Source: Pelagihabitans sp963710535 (GTDB lineage: Bacteria > Bacteroidota > Bacteroidia > Flavobacteriales > Flavobacteriaceae). From it: 64,000 nucleotides of DNA. The translations under genes and the position numbers were made by a program. The stretch spans positions 682,001 to 746,000 of the forward strand of contig CAVQAW010000003.1 in NCBI GenBank assembly GCA_963710535.1, read 5' to 3'. The first letter of the stretch is position 1, and each line of letters opens with the position of its first letter. Under the pieces are notes generated by a model. It saw only the letters and a program-made list of their open reading frames with translations, did no database searches and was not told the DNA's origin. Below, piece by piece: positions 50,784 through 60,300 of the stretch.

Positions 50784-51974
50784 ATGAAAAAACTGTACCT
50801 GTCTTATATGAATTCCTTCCAGGGCCTCTCCAAAGAAGTCTGGTGGCTGGCCTTGATCACCTTGATCAATAGGGCGGGCACCATGGTAGTGCCGTTCCTT
50901 TCGCTTTACCTTACGCAAAACATGGGCTTTACCCTTGAAAATGTGGGCAGTATCATGACCAGTTTCGGTCTGGGCTCGTTGTTGGGCGCCTGGCTGGGCG
51001 GGAAACTGACCGATATTGTGGGTTATTACCGCATTATGCTCCTCAGTCTTATCGGTTCTGGGTTTCTGTTTATCGTCATACAATTTTTGGAAGGTTTTTG
51101 GCCTTTGTGCATCGGTATTTTTGTTTTAATGACCGTTGCCGATGCCTTTCGACCGGCAGCATTTGTGGCTTTGAGCGCCTATAGCAAACCGGAAAACAAG
51201 ACCAGATCGGTGACCCTGATCAGGCTTGCCATCAATTTGGGTTTTTCAGCGGGGCCGGCCCTAGGCGGACTCATCATCGCCACTGTGGGCTATGGAGGAT
51301 TGTTTTGGATAGACGGTACCACCTGTATCTTGGCGGGATTGTTACTGCTCATTATTCTACATCCTAAAAAAACCAGGGTATCGGACACTATAGGCAATCC
51401 AAGTCCGATATCGGCCTATACCGACGGCAAATACCTTTTGTTTATTGGCAGCATGGTCTTGTTCGGTTTTGCCTTCGTGCAGTACTTTTCCACCATACCC
51501 TTATACTACAACGAAGTACATGCCTTGAGCGAGTTTCAAATCGGTCTGCTTTTGGCCATGAACGGTTTTACCATTTTCCTGCTGGAAATGCCATTGATCA
51601 AATTTATGGAAGGTCGGGCGGGGTCTAAAATTGGCTATGTGATGATCGGCCTGGTACTGCTGGCCTTCAGTTTCTTGATCCTGAACCTTACTTCTTGGAC
51701 CGGCATATTGGTCATTGGCATGTTGTTGATGACCTTTGGGGAAATGGTCGCATTCCCTTTTTCGAACGCCTTTGCCATGGATCGAGCCAAAAGGGGCAAT
51801 CAGGGAGAGTATATGGCCCTTTACAGTATTGCCTTCTCCATTTCCCACATTTTTGGGCACAATTCGGGCATGCGGTCAATTGCCCATTTTGGTTACGAAC
51901 TTACCTGGAATGCCATAAGCGTGATATGTCTATTGGGTATTTTGTTACTTTTATGGCTTAAGAGAAAACCTTAA
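50784..51974 (+). CDS. MFS transporter
   Basis: 396 residues with twelve membrane helices. The ATG at 50784 is preferred over the TTG just before it. The family motif A is GAWLGGKLTDIVGYYRIML (loop 2-3), and TLIRLAINLGFSAGPALGGLI is the helix 5 antiporter-like motif C. It looks like a multidrug/sugar efflux (MDR) subgroup; the substrate is unknown. A DJ-1/PfpI lipoprotein gene follows after 6 bp and is probably cotranscribed. Confidence 0.9.
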   Translation: MKKLYLSYMNSFQGLSKEVWWLALITLINRAGTMVVPFLSLYLTQNMGFTLENVGSIMTSFGLGSLLGAWLGGKLTDIVGYYRIMLLSLIGSGFLFIVIQFLEGFWPLCIGIFVLMTVADAFRPAAFVALSAYSKPENKTRSVTLIRLAINLGFSAGPALGGLIIATVGYGGLFWIDGTTCILAGLLLLIILHPKKTRVSDTIGNPSPISAYTDGKYLLFIGSMVLFGFAFVQYFSTIPLYYNEVHALSEFQIGLLLAMNGFTIFLLEMPLIKFMEGRAGSKIGYVMIGLVLLAFSFLILNLTSWTGILVIGMLLMTFGEMVAFPFSNAFAMDRAKRGNQGEYMALYSIAFSISHIFGHNSGMRSIAHFGYELTWNAISVICLLGILLLLWLKRKP

Positions 51975-51980
51975 AAACAC

Positions 51981-52718
51981 ATGAAAGCATTTATCATCGC
52001 TTTGTCGTTGGTCCTGGTCACCTGGGCCTGCAGTCCCAAAAAAGAAGATCCGACCACAATGGACCAAAAAAAAGACCTGCCGGATGCACTGCCGCCAAAC
52101 CGATATAACGTGGGGTTTTTGATTATGAACGGTACGTACAATACTGAATTTACCGCGCCCTATGATATCTTTCAGCATACCCAGTTCCGCGAAAATATCA
52201 AGGCCATGAATACCTTCACCGTGGCAAATACCCTAGAGCCCATCACTACCTTCGAAGGGCTACGCATCTTGCCCGATTATGACTATACCCAAGAGGGCCT
52301 TCCCGCGATTGACATTCTGGTGGTGCCCAGCGCCGAACATCATGTGGACACCGATCTGGAGGATGCCCAACTATTGGCATTTGTACAGGAAGTAGACGCC
52401 AAGGCACTTTACATCACCAGCCATTGCGATGGTGCATTTGTCTTGGCCAAGGCCGGATTGCTCGATAAAGTGGTGTCGACCACCTTTCCCAGCGACATTG
52501 AAAAATATAGAAAAATGTTTCCACAATTAAGGGTAAAGGACAGTGTATTGTTTGTTCATGACGGAAAATACATCACCTCCGCGGGAGGTGCCAAGAGCTT
52601 CGAGGCGGCCCTTTATCTTTGTGAACGTTTATATGGGGCAGCCGTTGCACGATCGATTGCAAAAGGACTCGTCATCGACTGGAATCTCCAAGAAGTTCCC
52701 TGCCTTATTCCTCAATGA
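51981..52718 (+). CDS. DJ-1/PfpI-family lipoprotein
   Basis: 245 residues. Lipobox VTWAC with Cys17, so it is an exported lipoprotein, unusual for this mostly cytoplasmic superfamily. The DJ-1/PfpI domain (about 42-225) has the nucleophile-elbow cysteine C149 in YITSHCDGAFVLAKAGLL, VVPSAEHHV, and GGAKSFEAALYLCERLYG. This looks like the GlxA/AraC-N-terminal type without the AraC helix-turn-helix. It may be a thiol-dependent hydrolase or ligand-binding protein. Its last 14 bp overlap the 3' end of the convergent esterase gene. Confidence 0.88.
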   Translation: MKAFIIALSLVLVTWACSPKKEDPTTMDQKKDLPDALPPNRYNVGFLIMNGTYNTEFTAPYDIFQHTQFRENIKAMNTFTVANTLEPITTFEGLRILPDYDYTQEGLPAIDILVVPSAEHHVDTDLEDAQLLAFVQEVDAKALYITSHCDGAFVLAKAGLLDKVVSTTFPSDIEKYRKMFPQLRVKDSVLFVHDGKYITSAGGAKSFEAALYLCERLYGAAVARSIAKGLVIDWNLQEVPCLIPQ

Positions 52719-54117
52719 TATCGTAACGGGCTTCCTTTAGGTACTTCTCGACTATTGCGTTAAACTCGGGGGTAATCCTCAAAAGGGCGGTATTCTCCAA
52801 GGAATAGAGCGCCGCCTTATCGGTGTAACCATTCTTCAAAAGCTCCTCCAAATAGAATAAAGCGGTACCATTGTCATCAAAAGCGGCACTGTTGGAAATC
52901 ACCTTTAAATAGTAATCATAACCCTTTGGATCTGTAATGGTCTTTAGCATATAAAGGAAATTAACGGCTTCCATGTCAATTGGGGTTTCGGAGATCAACA
53001 GATCGATGTTGTCCTCGACGAGGGCATTGATAAAACCGCGAAGTCGTTCGCCCATTTGCCGTTCGAAAACGTTGGCACTATTAGCATATTTGGAAAGTTC
53101 TTCCATCTGATAGTTCCACCAGCCCAGGTTATTGTAATTATACGTGAGCACATCTTCTTCCAAATAATAGGAATAATCTTCCTTGATCAACGATTCCTTG
53201 AAAAAAGCACTGTTCTGAGCCCTGTTCTGACCGCGATATAGTTTGTCTTTCTTCAAGGATTTGTTGAGGTCCTGCAACGAATCGATTGCCCTATGCGGAC
53301 GATAAATTTCCAACATTTCTTCCACAAGATAATTGGCCCGCAAAGGATTCTGAGTGGCAACCAACTGGCCAACCATATCCATATTTTGCCGGTAGGTATG
53401 CTCGATATAGGCACTGTCTTTCAAGGCGCTGTCTTTTGTCATCGCGGCCAGTGTAAAAAATTCTAGGGCCCTTGTCATATAAGCTGTTGTTGGCCATCGG
53501 GCACCTCCTTCAAAAACCAATAATTGGTTGGGGAATTTCATTTTGCTCAAGGTCTTCCCTACCGAGAGCATTTCCGGATAGTTGTAATCCTCCATGCCCA
53601 CGATACCGATAAAATGAAAGGGGTTTTTAATGTTCAGGACCTCAATATTGGTAATCGATGCCCCACAGGAAATCACCCCTTCTATTCGCTTGATAAATGT
53701 CGGGATCAAGGAGGCCATGCGCGCGCCATTGGAAAAACCCGCCGTATAAACCCTATCGGCCTCGATCGGCAGCAATTTTGCCACAGACTTGATCAGCCTG
53801 CCGGTAACGAGTACATTGTTGGTAATGGAAAGCGTGTCGCTCAGATTGTTGGAAGCAGCCAGTATATAACCCTCTTCCTCAGCTGCTTCCCGCAGCATCC
53901 CAATCGCCTGTCGCCCTTTGCCCTTCATATCAAAGACAAAGACGACGGGCCATAATCTTGAAAACTCAAATCGTTTGGGAAGATATACCGCGAAAGTCTC
54001 AGGCAAGGAATCGTTCACCACCACGGAATCGATAACGAAACCCTTTTTGAGGGTCAACTCTTGGGCCGAGACCAGAAAGAACGCCCCGAAAAAGAATACC
54101 AATAAAAGTTGTTTCAT
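52705..54117 (-). CDS. Secreted alpha/beta-hydrolase (esterase/PHB-depolymerase-like) with helical C-terminus
   Basis: 470 residues from the ATG at 54117; the frame is open far upstream but only this start gives a signal peptide (MKQLLLVFFFGAFFLVSAQ). The hydrolase domain (about 20-250) has FDMKGKGRQAIGM, the nucleophile motif YTAGFSNGARMAS (GxSxG) and PFHFIGIVGMEDYNYPEM. The C-terminal half (about 260-470) is helical, like tetratricopeptide units, with no name I can give. The substrate is unknown. Confidence 0.8.
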   Translation of the reverse strand: MKQLLLVFFFGAFFLVSAQELTLKKGFVIDSVVVNDSLPETFAVYLPKRFEFSRLWPVVFVFDMKGKGRQAIGMLREAAEEEGYILAASNNLSDTLSITNNVLVTGRLIKSVAKLLPIEADRVYTAGFSNGARMASLIPTFIKRIEGVISCGASITNIEVLNIKNPFHFIGIVGMEDYNYPEMLSVGKTLSKMKFPNQLLVFEGGARWPTTAYMTRALEFFTLAAMTKDSALKDSAYIEHTYRQNMDMVGQLVATQNPLRANYLVEEMLEIYRPHRAIDSLQDLNKSLKKDKLYRGQNRAQNSAFFKESLIKEDYSYYLEEDVLTYNYNNLGWWNYQMEELSKYANSANVFERQMGERLRGFINALVEDNIDLLISETPIDMEAVNFLYMLKTITDPKGYDYYLKVISNSAAFDDNGTALFYLEELLKNGYTDKAALYSLENTALLRITPEFNAIVEKYLKEARYDIIEE

Positions 54118-54232
54118 ACGCAATTTGATTATCAAAAATAGGGCCAAAAACCTATAAAATAAAATTAAGTAATATTTTAGGCTATCCCTATTGGGATTGA
54201 AAATAAATAACCTTGAGCGCCGCCAAAGCAAC

Positions 54233-54685
54233 CTATGGTTTTCTTTTTTTGATATGCGCATTGCGCACCACGTTCGATAAGATAATATGGGTTCGCGTTT
54301 CTCCATATTGAATCAGCAGATCGATAAACTTTTCAAGATGGAACTGGTCTTTGAGCACCACTTCCATCACTATGTTCTCGTTCCCGGTAATTCGATAGCA
54401 ATTGATCACCTCTTCAAAAGAAGTCACCACGGCCAAGAAAGGCTTTAACTTGCCCATAAATGCGCGAAGGGTTATGATAGCCCTGAGCTGATGCCCGGTC
54501 ATTGCATGAGACACCAAGGCATGGTACCCTTCCAGTATGCCCATATCCTCCATCTTCTTGACGCGTTCCGCCACGGCAGGGGGAGTCAGGCCAACCTTTC
54601 GGCCAATTGTTGCGAAAGATTCGCGCGCATTTTCCTGAAGGCAGGTAAGGATACTCCAGTTCAAATCATCTATCTTAACATTCAA
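54233..54685 (-). CDS. Lrp/AsnC family transcriptional regulator
   Basis: 150 residues. The N-terminal helix-turn-helix (about 5-55) is LNWSILTCLQENARESFATIGRKVGLTPPAVAERVKKMEDMGIL. The RAM ligand-binding domain (about 65-145) follows (FEEVINCYRITGNENIVMEVVLKD). It probably responds to an amino acid. The fitting start is a TTG at 54685; no in-frame ATG lies near it. It is divergent from a four-helix protein gene. Targets are unknown. Confidence 0.92.
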   Translation of the reverse strand: MNVKIDDLNWSILTCLQENARESFATIGRKVGLTPPAVAERVKKMEDMGILEGYHALVSHAMTGHQLRAIITLRAFMGKLKPFLAVVTSFEEVINCYRITGNENIVMEVVLKDQFHLEKFIDLLIQYGETRTHIILSNVVRNAHIKKRKP

Positions 54686-54802
54686 AATTTTATCGGTTTT
54701 TTTATTTAGTTTTAAAAGTAAAATTACTAATTAACTATTTATTCTAAAGATAAATTTTTAAATTCGAGCGTAACTTTATAATAAATTGTTGAAAAAGAAA
54801 AG

Positions 54803-55210
54803 ATGTCCCACAAAAATCTAAAATCGGTACCCATTTATAGGAAAGCATTGGAGCTTTGCCATATGAGCAGGGAAATCGCTTCCTATGTTACCTTCAATAA
54901 AGACCTGCTTAAACTGTACCAATCCCAAAGCCTAAGGGATATCATCGCCGAAGCTTTGTTGACCGATGCCATTTTGATACCACAGCAAATCGCGCATGCC
55001 GAGTTTTCCCAATCCCATTCCGAGCGGATGCGGAGTGCCTCCTTCATCAATATTATGATCCGGAACATCAATTCGTATTGCACGGGGCTGGAAAAGGATG
55101 GTGTCAGGGAAAAAGAGTACTTGAACCTTCTGCGAAAGGAAATCAAAAGCTTTAGGGCGTCATTTAGGAAGTGGCGCAAAAACCTTTCCAGCGAAGGGTA
55201 TTGGGGCTAG
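54803..55210 (+). CDS. Small helical protein of unknown function
   Basis: 135 residues, no signal peptide or membrane segment, rich in helix formers. Segments such as VPIYRKALELCHMSREIASYV, SLRDIIAEALLTDAILIPQQIAHAEF, SFINIMIRNINSYCTGL and LRKEIKSFRASFRKWRKNL suggest a four-helix bundle, like the S23/IVP type of proteins, but no clear match. It is divergent from the Lrp-like gene (118 bp between starts) and 97 bp upstream of purU. Confidence 0.7.
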   Translation: MSHKNLKSVPIYRKALELCHMSREIASYVTFNKDLLKLYQSQSLRDIIAEALLTDAILIPQQIAHAEFSQSHSERMRSASFINIMIRNINSYCTGLEKDGVREKEYLNLLRKEIKSFRASFRKWRKNLSSEGYWG

Positions 55211-55307
55211 TGCAGGCCATTGACCAGCCGCCAATTTCGGAAAAGCCATTGCCATTGCAAGTCCGTTCTCTTTATTATATTAATTTTGGTGCTTTAAAAC
55301 CTATCTT

Positions 55308-56159
55308 TTGAAGACCACCATACTCATACATTGTCCAGACCAAGTGGGCATCATCCATGCGGTTACCGGATTCATACAAGCCCGGGAAGGCAATGTGGTA
55401 TACCTCGACCAACATGTAGACAAAGAGGCCAATGTGTTTTTTATGCGCTTGGAAACCGATTTTGACAAGATGGTCCCCCATATCGAGGATTTAAAACGTG
55501 ATTTCGAAAAATCTCTGGCCAAGCCTTATCGGATGCAATGGAGCTTGCACTTGGACAACATAAAGCCCAAGATGGGCATTTTTGTTTCGAAATATAACCA
55601 TTGCCTCTATGATCTGTTGAGCCGGTTCCATTCCGGTGAACTGCCCATAGAGATTCCTTTTATCATCAGCAATCATGAAGATTTAAGGCCCATAGCAGAT
55701 CAATTTAACATCCCCTATCATGCCATTGCCATTACCAAGGAAAACAAGCATGACGCTGAAAAAAAGCAACTGGAGCTTTTAAAATCACATGGCGTCGATT
55801 TTATCGTGCTGGCCCGGTATATGCAAATCGTAGGCAGCGGTCTCATCTCTGCCTATCCGAATAAGATCATCAACATCCACCACTCCTTTTTGCCTGCTTT
55901 CGCAGGAGCCAAGCCCTATCATGCCGCCTTTAAGCGGGGCGTAAAGATCATCGGGGCTACAAGCCACTATGTGACCGAGGAACTCGATGCAGGGCCCATC
56001 ATCGAACAGGACGTGACGACGGTATCACACACCCACAGTATTGAAGATTTCATCGCCAAGGGCCGTGATCTGGAAAAAATTGTTTTGGCCAGGGCCGTTG
56101 GGCTGCATGTACACCGCAAGACCATGGTGTATAACAACAAGACCGTTATTTTTGCATAA
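55308..56159 (+). CDS. purU: Formyltetrahydrofolate deformylase
   Basis: 283 residues. PurU releases formate from 10-formyl-THF and supplies the formate pool for purine synthesis. An ACT domain (about 1-80) begins TTILIHCPDQVGIIHAVTGFI. The formyltransferase-like domain has MGIFVSKYNHCLYDLLSRFHSGEL, IPYHAIAITKENKHDAEK, INIHHSFLPAFAGAKPYHAAFKRGVKIIGATSHYV and ELDAGPIIEQDV, with the Asn/His/Asp catalytic set (N-I-H-H, D). The start is a TTG at 55308 (TTG AAG ACC ACC); no ATG fits the family start. DUF4197 follows after 15 bp. Confidence 0.95.
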   Translation: MKTTILIHCPDQVGIIHAVTGFIQAREGNVVYLDQHVDKEANVFFMRLETDFDKMVPHIEDLKRDFEKSLAKPYRMQWSLHLDNIKPKMGIFVSKYNHCLYDLLSRFHSGELPIEIPFIISNHEDLRPIADQFNIPYHAIAITKENKHDAEKKQLELLKSHGVDFIVLARYMQIVGSGLISAYPNKIINIHHSFLPAFAGAKPYHAAFKRGVKIIGATSHYVTEELDAGPIIEQDVTTVSHTHSIEDFIAKGRDLEKIVLARAVGLHVHRKTMVYNNKTVIFA

Positions 56160-56174
56160 CCATTGATCCATCCT

Positions 56175-56885
56175 ATGAAAAATAAGACCCTTCTACTCTT
56201 GATCATTTTCCAATTTTTGGGCTGTGGGGAGCTGCAACAGGTTGTGAACCAATTGCCCCAAGGATCTGCAGGCATCGGCAATACGGAAATCGCGAACGGC
56301 CTTAGGGAAGCTTTGGAAATGGGCATCAGCAAACAAGTGAAAAAATTGACGCAGACCGATGGCTTCTTCAAAAATGAATTGGTGAAAATCCTCCTTCCGG
56401 AAGAACTGCAGAAGGTAGACAAGACCTTGAGGGATGTCGGCTTGGGAAATCTGGCCGATGAAGGCTTGAAGGTCCTGAACCGGGCTGCCGAAGATGCTGT
56501 CGGGGAAGCTACGCCGATATTCGTGAATGCGGTAAAGGGCATCGATTTTGAAGATGCCAGAAAAATATTAATGGGCGGTGATGATGCGGCGACCCGTTAT
56601 TTGAACCTAAATACGGAGTCGGCATTGTACGATAAATTCAATCCGATCATCCAACAATCATTTCAAAAAGTGGGGGCAGATCAAATATGGAAAGGACTGA
56701 TCGACCGCTACAATAACCTGCCAATGACCAATAAAGTGAACCCAGATCTTACCGATTATGTTACCCAAGAGGCCCTTAATGGGGTATATACCATGATTGC
56801 TGTGGAAGAAAAGGAAATTAGGACAAAGGTTTCCGCACGATCAACGGCCCTATTGCAAAAAGTATTCGGCCTGCAAGACCGTTAA
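56175..56885 (+). CDS. DUF4197 lipoprotein
   Basis: 236 residues from the ATG at 56175. Lipobox QFLGC with Cys17. The body is one DUF4197 domain: ALEMGISKQVKKLTQTDGFFKNELVKILLPEELQKVDKTLRDVGLG, ILMGGDDAATRYLNLNTESALYDKFNPIIQQSF, NPDLTDYVTQEALNGVYTMIAVEEKEIRTKVSAR. The family is common in Bacteroidetes and Proteobacteria and has no known activity. It is probably cotranscribed with purU. Confidence 0.92.
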   Translation: MKNKTLLLLIIFQFLGCGELQQVVNQLPQGSAGIGNTEIANGLREALEMGISKQVKKLTQTDGFFKNELVKILLPEELQKVDKTLRDVGLGNLADEGLKVLNRAAEDAVGEATPIFVNAVKGIDFEDARKILMGGDDAATRYLNLNTESALYDKFNPIIQQSFQKVGADQIWKGLIDRYNNLPMTNKVNPDLTDYVTQEALNGVYTMIAVEEKEIRTKVSARSTALLQKVFGLQDR

Positions 56886-57043
56886 AAATTTGATTTCAAC
56901 ATACAATAAGCTCAATATTAATACGTTCAAGATGTAAAGGGCAACAATCATTTGCTCCCTTGACCTCACTTTTCGGCACCCATGGAGGCGTTGAAAATGA
57001 ACCTAAAATATTTGAGTTAGTAATTTTTTGAGTTAGTTAGTCT

Positions 57044-57072
57044 AAAAACCGGTGGGAGCGCCGGTTTTTTTT
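57044..57072 (+). terminator. Rho-independent terminator after DUF4197
   Basis: AAAAACCGG pairs with CCGGTTTTT around TGGGAGCG, followed by more T. It is 158 bp after the DUF4197 stop, so a small transcript could also end here. Confidence 0.75.
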
Positions 57073-57243
57073 ATTGAATCCCATCTTTCCCACGGCATCC
57101 GTCATATGGTAGATCGCGCCATTTTTGCATCCTTTTAAATGTGTAGGAATAATTGCCCATGATACCGTTTATATCATAAATTTTAATACTTTGGTACTTC
57201 CTCCACTAAACCCCTGTCGAATTATTCAAATAATTGGCTCTTG

Positions 57244-57251
57244 TATTTTTG
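57244..57251 (+). promoter_or_regulatory. -7 box of the susC/susD operon
   Basis: TATTTTTG fits TAnnTTTG, 101 bp before the susC ATG. No TTG at 17-23 bp upstream was found. A second near-match (CATCTTTG, 57321-57328) lies closer to the start. Confidence 0.45.
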
Positions 57252-57281
57252 CTAAAACAAATACTAAAATGGGATTATAAT

Positions 57282-57310
57282 ATTAAACAATTAATATTTT
57301 TTTGTTTAAT
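57282..57310. promoter_or_regulatory. Inverted repeat in the susC leader
   Basis: ATTAAACAA (57282-57290) and TTGTTTAAT (57302-57310) are perfect 9-bp arms with an 11-nt A/T loop, between the -7 box and the ATG. It may be an operator or an mRNA hairpin. Confidence 0.45.
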
Positions 57311-57352
57311 CATTTATAATCATCTTTGAACAAATAATCCAATCTAATAGTT

Positions 57353-60300
57353 ATGAAACTAAAACTATCCGGCATTGCAACACTGATCATGGTGTTGGTC
57401 ACCCAATTTTCGATTGGGCAAGAAAAATCGATTTCAGGGATGGTCAACGATCAAGATGGCCTTCCTTTACCTGGAGTAAACGTATTGGTCAAAGGGACCA
57501 CGAACGGCACCCAAACCGATTTCGATGGTAATTATATCATCCAGGCAAGCGAAGGGCAGACCTTGGTTTTCTCCTATCTTGGCCAACGAACCGTTGAACG
57601 CATCATCGGCGCTTCAAATACCATCGACGTACAGATGGTGGAAGACGCTTCCCAGTTGGAAGAAGTCATCGTGGTAGGCTATGGTACCCAAAGCAAACGC
57701 ACGCTTACCGACAATATCGCAAAACTCACTTCCGATGACATCTCCGAGGTGCCCAATCCCAACTTGCAGAATGCGCTGGTCGCCAAAGCCGCAGGGGTGC
57801 AGGTCACCCAAACCAATGGTAAGGTAGAAGGAGGCATCAACATCAGGGTAAGGGGTGCGGCCAGTATCAGTGGTGGAACACAACCGCTCTATGTGCTGGA
57901 TGGGATTCCTTTGGTTGATCCCATTGGCGGCAACAATGATGTTGGAAACGGGGCGCCTACCAACCCATTATTGACCCTGAGTGCCAACGAAATAGAATCG
58001 ATTGACATTTTAAAGGATGCCTCATCAGCGGCCATTTATGGCGCCAGGGGTGCCAACGGGGTGGTTTTGATAACCACAAAACGCGGAAAGCAAGGGAAGG
58101 CAAGCTTCTCCTTGAATCTGTCCCAAGGGTTCAGTGAACCGACCAATAAAAGGGAATGGCTGAACGCTGCAGAATATATTGAACTGTTTACTGAGGCCGC
58201 CATCAATTCTTTTGGGGAAGCCGATGGCAGGGCCGAAGCGGAGGCCACATTTGACTTTCTTGCTGGAGATACCGATTGGAGAACCGGGCAAGTCGATACC
58301 AATTGGAGCGACCTGGCCTTCCAAAACGGTTATCAGACCGATACCGACTTCTCCATGTCCGGAGCCGATGAAAAAACCTCCTATTTCTTTTCTGGGGCCT
58401 ACAATAATACCACGGGCATTATTCGCAGCAATGAGTTGGAAAGGGCCTCGGCGAGGTCCAACGTCAGCCATAAATTCAATGATAAGTTTACCGCGGGCAT
58501 GAACTTGGGCCTCTCGAGAACTGAAATAGATCGGATTGCCAACGACAATGATTTCGCCACCCCTTTGCAAGCCATCGCCCAATCGCCATTGTCACCGGCA
58601 TATTTGATCGACGGCACGCCCAATCCGAATACCCTTTATGGAAACTTTTTGCTGGATGATGAGAATGCTTTTTTTAAGACCATTGTCAGGAGGATCACCG
58701 GGAAGGTTTTTGGGGAATACCGGTTCATCCCATCCCTGAAATTCAATTCGGATTTTTCGTATGATTATTTTTCCCAGACGGAAGATAACTTCAGGGGTCA
58801 GAATGCCCTGTTCCAATCAACCAACGGGCAGGCATTCGCCTCCGACCTGGGTTCGGAAAGCTATGTTTACAGCAACTACCTAACCTTCGATCAGCGCTTT
58901 GCGGAAAGGCATAATGTCAATGCCATAGTGGGTACCGAGTACACACAGAACAACAGAAGGATCACCAGTGTCACCAGCCAGCAATTTCCCGGAGATGACC
59001 TTCCCACGGTAAGTGGTGGTGCAGAAGTAACCTCAGGTACGGGGATCGAGCAAAAAAATGCCTTTCTCTCCTACTTTGCCAGGGCCACCTACAGCTTGGA
59101 CAATAAATATCTATTAAAAGCGAGTATCAGAAGGGATGGGTCGTCCAGATTTGGCGAAAACCAACGTTTCGGTACCTTTCCCGCGGTATCTGTGGGATGG
59201 ATCATGTCTGAGGAAAATTTCTTGAAAGAATCAAGTACCCTTTCGTTCCTTAAGCTACGAGCCAGTTACGGCGAATTGGGGAATGCAGAAATCGGAAATT
59301 TTGCCTCGCGATTCCTGTTCTCGGCGGTTTCTTATAACCAGCGCCCAGGTCTGGCCCCTTTCCAACCTGGAAATCCGGACCTTACCTGGGAGAAATCGAA
59401 ACAATCCGATTTTGGCGCTGAATTTGGCTTTCTGGATAACAAAATTACCGGGGAGCTCGATTACTACGTCAAGGACACCGATGGATTGCTCTTTGCCGTG
59501 CCTTTGGTGCCGAGCAGTGGATCGGATATCATCAATCGGAATATTGGAAAGTTGAGGGGTAAGGGGGTTGAAATCGTGCTCAACACCAGAAACATGGAAA
59601 CCGACGACTTTACATGGACTACCAATTTCAACCTGGGCCAAAACGTGAATGAAATTTTGTCGTTGCCCAATGACAATGCCGACATCGTCAACGGTCAAAA
59701 CATCAACCGGGTCGGCAACAGTGTGGCCGCATTCTATTTGCGGGAATACGCAGGGGTCAATCCAGATAATGGGGATGCGCTTTATTATATCAACAGCGAT
59801 AACGGTGACGGCACCCTGAACAGGAATACGACCACCGATCCCAATGAGGCCCAACGAATCGTTGTCGGCAACCCCTTTCCCGAATGGATTGGAGGACTCA
59901 CCAACTCCATCACCTATAAAGGATTGGACTTCTCCTTTACCTTTCAAGGCGAATGGGGCGCAAGTATCTATAACGGGGGTGGGGTTTTCCAATCGGTGAA
60001 CGGGGACTTCTACGACAATCAAAGTAGGGATCAATTGGCCAGATGGCAGCAACCGGGAGATATTACGAACATTCCCCAAGCGCGGCTCTTCGGAGGTAAC
60101 GGAACGGCGAATTCAACCCGATTTTTGGACGAGGCCGATTTTATACGCCTGCGCAATCTAACCCTGGGCTATTCGCTCCCCAGCTCGGTCGTGGATAAAA
60201 TGGGCTTCAGCAAGCTGCGCGTTTACTTTGCCGGTTTGAACCTGCTCACCTTCACCGATTATGCCTTTGAAGACCCCGAGGCCAGAAGTGATGTCAATGG

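Larger units (their letters stand above)
56886..57352. other. Intergenic region before the SusC/SusD pair
   Basis: 467 bp without a recognisable gene. It holds a direct repeat of TTTGAGTTAGT (57011-57021 and 57027-57037), a terminator (57044-57072), a -7 box (57244-57251) and an inverted repeat (57282-57310). The leader of the susC mRNA would be about 100 nt and AT-rich. Confidence 0.5.

Noticed and set aside
52705..54306. Long N-terminal form (533 residues) of the secreted esterase
   Set aside because: The extra 63 residues overlap the Lrp gene and look unlike a coding start; the ATG at 54117 opens a clean signal peptide.
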